DNA of 58,767 nt from Methanothrix sp. (GTDB lineage Archaea; Halobacteriota; Methanosarcinia; Methanotrichales; Methanotrichaceae). Positions 35,013-42,218 of the stretch are shown here, one piece after another. The number at the start of each line of letters is the position of its first letter. Within the stretch, counting starts at the first letter, position 1. Where the stretch lies: contig JAGOLL010000003.1 of the NCBI GenBank assembly GCA_017994055.1, positions 1 through 58,767 on the forward strand. The letters run 5' to 3'. Under the pieces are notes generated by a model that was given only the letters and a program-made list of their open reading frames with translations, was not told the DNA's origin and did no database searches. Position numbers and translations under genes: made by a program.

Positions 35013-35416
35013 GAGGCACGCAGAAAATTGGGCTAGGATTGCTGTTAATCCTGATTACAGGGATCTGTGCAGCGCAAGCTACAGACCTAGTGGGCAACTG
35101 GACTGGATCTACAACGGGATATGTTGGCGCAGATGGTGCTTATAATTTGGTGGAAAACGACAGCATTAGTTTCGCTATCTCCGAGCAGAATGACCGCCTC
35201 TTCACAGGAAATGTAACATATACGAGAGACGGAGAAAAGATTATCGAGGGCTTTGCTGGGGCAATTGGTGCGGATAACAAAACCCTATACATCGCCGAGA
35301 GCAAAGGATATGGTTTTGGAACGATAATTTCTGACGATGAGATTGAGCTGATTTATCTTGAGAATGAAGAGACGGTGTTAGCCGCCATTGATAAGCTCCA
35401 TCGGTTAAAGGCATAA
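35009..35416 (+). CDS. Small secreted protein of unknown function
   Basis: 135-residue protein with a signal peptide (MRGTQKIGLGLLLILITGIC, cleaved near AQA). The mature part is beta-rich with alternating hydrophobics (VGNWTGSTTGY, FTGNVTYTRDGEKI), which resembles a small lipocalin-like barrel by pattern only. Starts in an ATGA overlap with paralogue A, so the two are made together. It could be a partner or ligand carrier for the Cache protein; that is inference. Confidence 0.65.
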   Translation: MRGTQKIGLGLLLILITGICAAQATDLVGNWTGSTTGYVGADGAYNLVENDSISFAISEQNDRLFTGNVTYTRDGEKIIEGFAGAIGADNKTLYIAESKGYGFGTIISDDEIELIYLENEETVLAAIDKLHRLKA

Positions 35417-35540
35417 GCTGCTCATCAAATTTTTTTAGCGTCGCCAGGAAATTGCAGGAGATACGCCTTCTAGAAAAATACCGCACTCTGATTGCACGCC
35501 TGCAGTAGGACCTGCTGGATGGCATGGATGGATTGAAGGA

Positions 35541-35566
35541 CTGGTGCAGATATCAGGATGCACCAG
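35541..35566. terminator. Inverted repeat between convergent genes
   Basis: Perfect 8-bp stem CTGGTGCA/TGCACCAG with a 10-base loop. It lies between the stop at 35416 on the plus strand and the stop at 35599 on the minus strand. Position fits a bidirectional transcript end. Confidence 0.4.
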
Positions 35567-35598
35567 CCCGACACAATGAGCCGCCTTGATTCAGTCCA

Positions 35599-36492
35599 TC
35601 AAGGTTGGAGTTCGAGTGTTAGAACAAGTCTCATCTGCGTACCCTGATTGGGAATAGTAGTCCAGTAGCAGCCTTTCTTTATAGTTTCCCCATGAGATTG
35701 GTCTAAGAACTCGTATGTTCCATAACCAGTTCTCTCTATGCTCATCCTATCCGAGAGTACCAAGAGTTCCGGATAGTTTTGATACACAGGAGAGCTTTCA
35801 TTGAGCAATATCTGTGAAGGATCTGTGTCATAAAGTATGGTTGCATCGTCTGCTTTGCTCACCCATATCTTGGAGTTACCACCAGGCTGGAACGGAGCAA
35901 GAATGCTTTCAAAGAACTGGCTGCTGTTAAACATTAAGCTGACCGTTCCAATAAAGGTCCCATTGTGATCAAAAACGGGCATCTCCGAGTCGATTGCATA
36001 TACGCCCTCAACTGCCTTTATGAGATGGAATCCAGAATATAGCCGAGTACTGATAGTATTATTTATATGCTCCTGTGACTTCAGATTCACTCCCTTAATG
36101 CTTTCAAATGATGATGGCTCCACCTCGCGCACTGTGCCTGTAGGATCGATAGTAATACAATCGATCACAGAAGGGTCGGCCAGCACGAGCCTTGATAGAA
36201 CCTCTTTAGCATCAGGCCCATCAATTCCTGTTTCTGAAAGGGCTATGCTGGCATTCATGAGTGTGGTCTCTACTTTGGCTAGATTTGCGCTGACGGCGTC
36301 TGAGGCAATGACTAGCCTCCATAAAGTCTCTCCGCTAACAGTCTGTGGCCCAAAAGTAATGCTTTCCAAAACTGCATTTTCTGGAGAAATAACCTTTTGA
36401 TCAAGCGGTTCAGAATCCTGGCTCACGGAAATGCTTATCAAAAGGAGCAATCCCATGCTTAGCATGATGGCACAAAGCTCTCTATTGATCAT
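35599..36492 (-). CDS. Secreted dCache-like sensor protein (paralogue B, divergent)
   Basis: 297-residue protein with an N-terminal signal or anchor helix (AIMLSMGLLLLISISVS). The rest is one extracellular sensor domain with the same order of elements as the paralogues: NASIALSETGIDGPDAKEVL, a SQEHINNTIS segment, MPVFDHNGTFIGTVSLMF, and the closing YWTTIPNQGTQMRLVL. Sequence has drifted well away from the two close copies. No output domain. It is convergent with the plus-strand group, giving the cluster a near-symmetric layout. Confidence 0.72.
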   Translation of the reverse strand: MINRELCAIMLSMGLLLLISISVSQDSEPLDQKVISPENAVLESITFGPQTVSGETLWRLVIASDAVSANLAKVETTLMNASIALSETGIDGPDAKEVLSRLVLADPSVIDCITIDPTGTVREVEPSSFESIKGVNLKSQEHINNTISTRLYSGFHLIKAVEGVYAIDSEMPVFDHNGTFIGTVSLMFNSSQFFESILAPFQPGGNSKIWVSKADDATILYDTDPSQILLNESSPVYQNYPELLVLSDRMSIERTGYGTYEFLDQSHGETIKKGCYWTTIPNQGTQMRLVLTLELQP

Positions 36493-36933
36493 AGGAACTC
36501 ACCCAGTGAGCAATGATAGCTATACTATTTGTAGGTGCCTTTAACTAAAATGAGGGGATGACAATCCGGGTCGGGAGTGAGGATAAAACAATATTTACCT
36601 CGGATCGCCAGACATCTCCATCCGACCATTGTAGATATAGTCGATTGAGGTGATCTGACCTGAATAGCTACGTGCTACCTGGAAACTGCACACATCATTG
36701 CCCCTAGGAAGGACTATCTGCGGTTGATCCGCCTCCAGGATTTCTCCTCCAAGTTGCCCATTAACATCTTCTTCGCATATGGCCTGAGTTATCCAGAAAA
36801 TGGAGAAAAGACAAAAAACAGCGGATTACTTCCTGATAGATTCCTTGATTGTGCTAGAGGAAAAAAGATACAGCATTTCACCAATTTTTATGTAAAAAAT
36901 TAAATATATACTATCAATATTTCATATGTCATC
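36493..36933. other. Spacer containing a degraded secreted ORF
   Basis: 441 bases between two minus-strand genes. The only coding signal is the start-less frame at 36595-36825, annotated separately. The part near 36880-36930 is very AT-rich and may hold the promoter of that former gene. Confidence 0.5.
36595..36825 (-). pseudogene. Remnant of a small secreted protein
   Basis: The frame codes 76 residues that look like a signal peptide and mature domain: SAVFCLFSIFWITQAICEED, then VARSYSGQITSIDYIYNGR. It has no ATG, GTG or TTG. Immediately upstream in the same frame a TAA (36826-36828) separates it from the basic stretch IKESIRK, which would make a good signal-peptide start. A nonsense change of an intact small gene is the simplest reading. 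Confidence 0.45.
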
Positions 36934-38133
36934 TCATATATTGGGAATGCTGGGAATACTGGCGGATTTCACGATCTCTGAGCCCGCGATCTCTCCATCG
37001 ATCAGCGAAATCATAGTCACATCCTTGTTGGGCACGCGACCGGCACTCTGGTAACTTATATCTCCTGTAACTCCCTTAAATCCTGAGGTATTTCCAAGGG
37101 ACGCAATAATCGCCTTGGGATCGCCCGACACAGTTCTGTCTATTGCCTCAACAAGAAGTCTGACTGTATCATATCCCAGAGCGGAGAAGGCGTTCTCAGG
37201 AGGGTAGCCGTACTCGGCCCGGTAGGCACGGGCGAATTCACCTGTACGGGAGGAGGTCTCATCCAGGAGAGCATGAGTCGACAAGATAATCTTGCCCAAT
37301 CCCTCTCGTCTCAAGTCAGGTGAGTCGAGGCTGTCTCCTCCAAATACAGGGCTATCAATCCCAACCCTGTGCATCGCTTCGATCATAGCCGCTGCTTCCT
37401 TTGGCCCTGCTGCTATGTATATCATATCCGGATCCGCAATATCAATGGCCTGGCTCAGGCTCCCATGATCTGAGCCATTGATGAAATTCTCCATGACGAT
37501 CTCTCCACCCAGAGCCAGATATCGGTCCTTGAAATAATTGGCAAGGAGACGGGCGTACTCCATATTGCCATCCATAAGAAGGACGCAGGTTCTAAGGTTC
37601 ATCTCATTATGGGCATACTCAGCTCCAGCTGCGGCTTGGACATCATCGCCGAAGCAGGCCAGGAATAGGCCCTCGTACTCATCTGCTAGCCTCGGAGAGG
37701 TCGCGCCTGAGGTCACAAAAGGTATCCCAGACCCCGCCGCCACTGGCGCTGCAGCTCTGACCATATCTGTATCGCTCAAACCCATCATCGCCGAGACATT
37801 CTCGGCTAGAAGTTTTATTGCACATTCACGAACCTTTGCAGGATCGCTCTTCCCATCACATAAGATCAGCTCGATTTCTCGGCCATCGATCCCACCAAGG
37901 GCGTTGATCTCTCGAACAGCAAGCTTTGCGCCCTTGGAAGACGGCAGATCCAGGGGCGACTGAGACCCCTCCAGGTTGTATATGGCACCGATCCTTATGG
38001 TTTGCTTTAATGCTTCTTCCAGGCCAAAGGGATCCTGATCAGTTTGAGCTAATGCTAGTCCACCAATTATAGCGATCTCTATCAGTGCAATAAAGGCAAA
38101 AAACGATGCAATCCCATTCTTATCCAGACTCAA
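36934..38133 (-). CDS. Type 1 periplasmic-binding-fold protein (LivK/branched-chain amino acid receptor family)
   Basis: 399-residue extracellular binding protein anchored or exported by an N-terminal helix (ASFFAFIALIEIAIIGGLAL). The Venus-flytrap fold of the LivJ/LivK and amide receptor family is seen in IRIGAIYNLEGSQSPLD, KLAVREINALGGIDGREIEL, PFVTSGATSPRLADEYEG and GYDTVRLLVEAIDRT. Ligand is probably a small amide or amino acid. No permease or ATPase gene is adjacent, so it may act as a receptor in the surrounding Cache cluster rather than as part of a transporter. Confidence 0.82.
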   Translation of the reverse strand: MSLDKNGIASFFAFIALIEIAIIGGLALAQTDQDPFGLEEALKQTIRIGAIYNLEGSQSPLDLPSSKGAKLAVREINALGGIDGREIELILCDGKSDPAKVRECAIKLLAENVSAMMGLSDTDMVRAAAPVAAGSGIPFVTSGATSPRLADEYEGLFLACFGDDVQAAAGAEYAHNEMNLRTCVLLMDGNMEYARLLANYFKDRYLALGGEIVMENFINGSDHGSLSQAIDIADPDMIYIAAGPKEAAAMIEAMHRVGIDSPVFGGDSLDSPDLRREGLGKIILSTHALLDETSSRTGEFARAYRAEYGYPPENAFSALGYDTVRLLVEAIDRTVSGDPKAIIASLGNTSGFKGVTGDISYQSAGRVPNKDVTMISLIDGEIAGSEIVKSASIPSIPNI

Positions 38134-38413
38134 GATATGTCACTCCTTTCTCTTTGATTACTTAAGACAACTCAACCATATCATAATATCCTAATTATCG
38201 CAAAAAGGGATGAAAAGATGCAAAAAAGCGAGGGCTCACTTCATTCCCAACCTGAAGGTTTGGGTATTCGTGACCCTCCGCACCCCCCCCTATGTATTAA
38301 AGCTTCCGAACCTGAAGGATGCTGCCTTACATCTCGACCCCTATTGAATCGTATTTGGCCTTAATTTTCCCTCCCTAAACAGTCCACACCTTCCTATAGC
38401 ATCTTCATCTCCT
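38134..38413. other. Spacer with imperfect hairpin
   Basis: Contains CCCAACC-TGAA-GGTTTGGG near 38250 and a second AACCTGAAGG near 38308, then a C8 run near 38282-38290. No ORF. It may be the end region of the 38414 gene transcript or promoter of the binding protein. Confidence 0.3.
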
Positions 38414-39310
38414 CTACGGTATCATCTTGGTGACGACAAGCCTCCATTCTCTGCCATGAAGCCCTGCGGTTGTCCAATAGCTTTCCTTAGTCACTACTCT
38501 ATTATCGCCTTCAGTGACTTGGAAATCGTAGTACCCATGGCCTGACCTCGCTGCGATGATTTTCTCTCCTAACTCCAAAAGGCTAGGATATGGCGCATAT
38601 AGTGGATCTTCGAATAGGTTCTTTCCTATCTGGCTAGCATCTCGGTCATAGGCAATTAGGCCATCTAAGTGCATCAACCAGAAGCTGTAATCGGTAATAT
38701 TGCTCCTAGTGGAGACGTCAAAACGAAGCTGAGGAGCTACCACGGCATTCAGCAGCTTATCTGGTTCAATGATTGCACTGACGCCTCCCACAAACTCGCC
38801 TTGCGGTGAAAATACCGGATAGGCCAATGATGTGCCGTTGTATCCTTCTACCAGCAGGAACTGTTTGCTAAATACAGGGGTTTTGGTCTGCAAAAATCGG
38901 GCAATATGTTCTTGGCTACTTATATCAGCCCCTTCTGCGCTCTCGTTTCCCTTGCCTTCTGCTGTAATTATCTTTCCATCCTTGCTTAACGTAATTGAAC
39001 TGACCAGGTTTGAGTTAGTCTCCAGCAACTTGCGCAGGATTTCGCGAGCATCAGATCCGTCCAATCCTGTTACTGATAGATTTTGAGCAGCATTTGCCAA
39101 GTCCGCGTCGAAATCATTAAGTTTGCCCTGTACGTCTGCCTGAATCTGGAGCAGCATAAAGAGCATATCTGCCTCAGACTGTGCAACAGATAAATTGCTG
39201 TTATCGAATTCCTGACCAGGAGAGGCGACGGCACAAAAATACAGTGCAATCAAAATTGCCGTTGATATATAATATAGTCTGCTCTTTTGTCGATATCTTT
39301 TGAGATTCAT
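38414..39310 (-). CDS. Secreted dCache-like sensor protein (paralogue C)
   Basis: 298-residue protein, a close relative of the 34110-35012 product: EADMLFMLLQIQADVQGKLN, NAAQNLSVTGLDGSDAREIL, EGADISSQEHIARFL, YPVFSPQGEFVGGVSAII and YWTTAGLHGREWRLVV are shared almost residue for residue. The N-terminal helix (YYISTAILIALYFCAVAS) is the only membrane segment. Opposite orientation to paralogue A means an inverted duplication within the island. No signalling output domain. It is the last gene before the right border repeat. Confidence 0.75.
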   Translation of the reverse strand: MNLKRYRQKSRLYYISTAILIALYFCAVASPGQEFDNSNLSVAQSEADMLFMLLQIQADVQGKLNDFDADLANAAQNLSVTGLDGSDAREILRKLLETNSNLVSSITLSKDGKIITAEGKGNESAEGADISSQEHIARFLQTKTPVFSKQFLLVEGYNGTSLAYPVFSPQGEFVGGVSAIIEPDKLLNAVVAPQLRFDVSTRSNITDYSFWLMHLDGLIAYDRDASQIGKNLFEDPLYAPYPSLLELGEKIIAARSGHGYYDFQVTEGDNRVVTKESYWTTAGLHGREWRLVVTKMIP

Positions 39311-40139
39311 ATATCATCACTCCTCATTTAGCTATTTATAATATAGTATTATGGGTATACTAAAAGGCTTTGGCTATGTGGCTATGAGTGGAATATTTTT
39401 TTGAGCAATTTTGGAGAAGCCAGACCAATCGCGCAAATTGTTGAGTCCACCATCCTAATTGAAAGAAAAGTTTTATCAGAGTATATTCAATTGAATTTTT
39501 TTCTAAAACTCCCTCAATCTGAAGGAGTTGTACTATTACTGTCACTACGCATCCTACTAATCCGCAATTGCTAGTAAAAATGTGCGAGTATCTCTTTCCC
39601 CGCACTCCGCACTCCTATTAAGCTCTTCGCAGCGGAATTGTATAATTGCCCTTTCTACTCTGAATCTTGATTTAGTGCTGAAAGCTCCTTCAAAAATGAT
39701 ATCTTATTACATGAGTATATCGAAACTACAATCCGGTATTCTTGATGAGTAAATGAGCTTGTCAAAGTAGTTGCGCCTCAATAGGATCAGCATTTCAAGG
39801 GCATAATTGGATACAATTACAGCCCAACTTTTGAAAACCAGCAGCATCTGAAATATTCCGACCAATGCAGCCATGTTTAGCAGTAGAGCCAGCAGATGCA
39901 CGAGGCTAGCTTCGCGAATGCTCTTCAATCAGTCAGAAAAATTCTTAGTTGAATTGGATGAAATAATCCGAAGGATACTGTTTCATGAAAGTTGCATGAA
40001 AGTTGGGCCATGTCGGATATGATCATTCATTTTAAAGAGCAATGAGATAAAATTAAATAAAATTCATTCTATTATTGTGTTCCTCTATTCGCATGGCCGG
40101 GCGGTCGAAATTTGATCGATTCATTTTTGAAAAACGTTA
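39311..40139. other. Spacer at the right island border
   Basis: 829 bases with no convincing gene. It contains the tRNA-end duplicate at 39594-39608. A minus-strand frame at 39707-39928 (TTG start, 73 residues with a hydrophobic centre, LLALLLNMAALVGIFQMLLV) might encode a small membrane protein but lacks a good ribosome-binding site. Another at 39360-39605 looks like chance. Confidence 0.4.
39594..39608 (+). repeat. attR-like copy of the tRNA-Leu 3' end
   Basis: Exact 15-base match to 29719-29733 in the same orientation, with GCACTCC repeated once more just after. It marks the right border of the putative island. Confidence 0.7.
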
Positions 40140-40883
40140 TCATATATTATGAATAGGTGAACCACCTCTTATTGCCAATGTGTCATCGCCTATATCTATA
40201 AATCGATAACCATTATTTTTTAACAATCTTCGGCAATCTAAATCATCAATATAGGAGAGGTTCCCATTTTCATAGTTGATAATTTCAGGGAACATAGGTT
40301 CTTTAAAGAACATTTTTATTATCTCGAAATCGTAGCCTTCTGTATCAATTTGCAGCAGAGTAACGTGATTAATCTTATGCTTACGTAACAATGCATTGAT
40401 GGTTAACGTGGGCACTTCTACTTTTTGTATAAATCGCTTAAATTCGCTAAGATGGTCTTTTTTGAAACTTGCCATCCCATGCGCCCAGTCTGGCACATCA
40501 GCGTTAGGTTTAATCCTAAAAAGAGTACGCGTACAATTTTCGGCTGCGATAGCAGCGTTTTCAAATGAAAGCTGGGACTCACTAGAATAATTTTCCTTAA
40601 GTTGTTCATACATATCCGGCAATGGCTCCACAAGCAATCCAACTAAATGATGTTTTAGAATCAGCTCGTGCAATGGATCCCATCGGATCCCATTATTCGC
40701 ACCTATTTGAATAAAACTGAACGGTGCATTAGATGCTAAATAGCAAGGTATTATAAATTCAAGGACATTAAAATAATTTTCGACCTCACTCGATATGATA
40801 TTAATTCCTAATTTGCTAGCCATAGCTTTTATATGAGGGTAAATAAATTTTTTAATATCCATCCAAATCCATTGCTTAATCAT
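40140..40883 (-). CDS. FkbM-family SAM-dependent methyltransferase
   Basis: 247-residue methyltransferase. FSFIQIGANNGIRWDP is the SAM-binding glycine motif, LVGLLVEPLPDMYEQLKENY the acidic second strand, and TLLQIDTEGYDFEIIKMFF the FkbM family signature. Such enzymes O-methylate sugars or lipids of the cell surface. The gene is AT-rich and isolated next to an IS remnant and island border, so it is probably an acquired glycan-modifying gene. Start ATG 40883 gives MIKQWIWMDIKKFIY. Confidence 0.82.
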   Translation of the reverse strand: MIKQWIWMDIKKFIYPHIKAMASKLGINIISSEVENYFNVLEFIIPCYLASNAPFSFIQIGANNGIRWDPLHELILKHHLVGLLVEPLPDMYEQLKENYSSESQLSFENAAIAAENCTRTLFRIKPNADVPDWAHGMASFKKDHLSEFKRFIQKVEVPTLTINALLRKHKINHVTLLQIDTEGYDFEIIKMFFKEPMFPEIINYENGNLSYIDDLDCRRLLKNNGYRFIDIGDDTLAIRGGSPIHNI

Positions 40884-40984
40884 AGATCTAACGATATAAA
40901 TGTTTGCTCTACCTTGGAGTGAATCCCTTAATCGGGCAATGAGTTAAGCAATGCCTATTCTAATAGATGGGAGCAAATGGCAAA

Positions 40985-41384
40985 ATGAGGAGACGGAAAA
41001 ACGATAATTTAAGATATCCGGCAAGACGCTAGCACAGATTTCCCGCGAACATGGCATTCATCCGAGTCTCTCTTGCCGATGAAACTCTGAGCTTGCCTAG
41101 AATCCTGAAAGGGCATTTGCTGGCAATGGGAATCAATGCAAATATGAGGCAAGGACGCATGATTTAAAGAGGCTGCTTGGCCAGGCACATGCCGAGATGA
41201 GCTTTAAAAGCCTTTGCCATGACTCAGAAAAAGATCCGATAAGAGAGACTGAAACCAATGTTGAGGGACGATATATGATCCTCCGGGATTCTCACCGGCA
41301 GTCTCCAGTTGCCAATATCTTGCTTCTGCTTGGCGATTGAAGTAAGTCGCAGCGTCTACTATGAATAGCTGAAGAAATCTGAGA
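40985..41384 (+). mobile_element. Decayed IS3-family transposase (OrfA and start of OrfB)
   Basis: Translated pieces in shifting frames match IS3-type proteins: MRRRK, then KTLAQISREHGIHPSL (OrfA helix-turn-helix), FAGNGNQCKYEARTHDLKRL and LLGQAHAEMSF (OrfA C-terminus), and CLAIEVSRSVYYE followed by TAG and LKKSE (OrfB start). Several stops and frameshifts break it, so it is inactive. Terminal repeats are not identifiable. The surrounding 40884-41506 spacer holds nothing else. Confidence 0.65.
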
Positions 41385-41506
41385 CAATACCCATACATAG
41401 CGAATATTCAACAATGAGTCAAACAGCGAACCAACAGCTTGCATTGGGGTTCGCTGGAGAAAATTGAGAAATTGAAAGATAAAAAGTGAGGAAGGTAGGA
41501 TGGTCT

Positions 41507-41971
41507 TCAGAACTGGGCTATTGCGCACTCGGAGCTGCTTAGGCTCTTTTCCATAGTGGCATCAAGTGCAGAAAGCATCTCCTGCTTCTGAGCCTCCTCA
41601 ATGCTCCCGTTCTCCAGAAGATCCTCCATCATACCGGCGAGTATGTCATCCAGAACCTCCATCTTAAAACAGAGACGCTGTCTTTGCATTTGATAGCATC
41701 CGACTTGAAGCTGCAGCAACGGAGCTAAGCCTGCTGGTTCACTGCGGCTGAGGCCGTCCATCTCCTCATCTGCTCTTTTGGTCATGTCCTTGATCCTATT
41801 GTAGAGGCCAAACCAGTTCAGGATCGCCGAGGGATCCATTTTGGAGAGCCTGGGCATCATCCGCCCCAGCCTCTGGCTTAGCTTGATCAGATCCTCATTG
41901 GCAGAGCGTATGGCATCCTGATGGCGGGCAATCTCTGAGGCCTGCCTGGCAAATTCCAGATTTTTAGACAT
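41507..41971 (-). CDS. Helical protein of unknown function
   Basis: 154-residue soluble protein predicted to be almost all alpha-helix. It begins MSKNLEFARQASEIARHQDA, with repeated leucine/charge patterns compatible with coiled coils, and contains LGRMMPRLSKMDPSAIL and MEVLDDILAGMMEDLL. Layout resembles archaeal Snf7/CdvB-like ESCRT-III proteins (basic N-terminal helices, acidic C-terminal part), which is only a pattern guess. I chose ATG 41971 because the longer frame upstream is unlike protein. It is divergent from copA with about 250 bases between. Confidence 0.6.
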   Translation of the reverse strand: MSKNLEFARQASEIARHQDAIRSANEDLIKLSQRLGRMMPRLSKMDPSAILNWFGLYNRIKDMTKRADEEMDGLSRSEPAGLAPLLQLQVGCYQMQRQRLCFKMEVLDDILAGMMEDLLENGSIEEAQKQEMLSALDATMEKSLSSSECAIAQF

Positions 41972-42218
41972 CTGTATCACCTGAATCAAATGCATAATGC
42001 CGCGATTAAAGCGGTTCAAGACAAAATTGCAGCAAAACGATGATAAAGACCAGCCCTGCGGGGCGAAAGTGCAGACAGCCAACTGTCTCTGAGATTTGAT
42101 GATCCCGCCTCACTAGCCCAAATGATAAAGGAAATTAAATCGAGATCCTCGAAAGATTATTATTTTCATGGCTCATAGTATTGTTCGGCAGAGGTATATT
42201 AAATCTTGAGGTATCTTT

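Larger units (their letters stand above)
29713..39608 (+). mobile_element. Putative integrated genomic island at tRNA-Leu (about 9.9 kb)
   Basis: Bounded by the tRNA 3' end and its duplicate. Contents differ from the surroundings: a bacterial-looking alkylsulfatase-like gene, a lipobox lipoprotein, hairpins of bacterial terminator form, low-complexity AT-rich spacers, and paralogous secreted sensor proteins. No integrase or replication gene is visible, so the element looks immobile or decayed. The border repeats are what the sequence shows; integration is inference from the known behaviour of tRNA-targeting elements. Confidence 0.6.

Noticed and set aside
39360..39605. 81-residue minus-strand frame at the right island border
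   Set aside because: It runs through the att-like repeat, lacks a ribosome-binding site and shows no recognisable pattern; probably chance.
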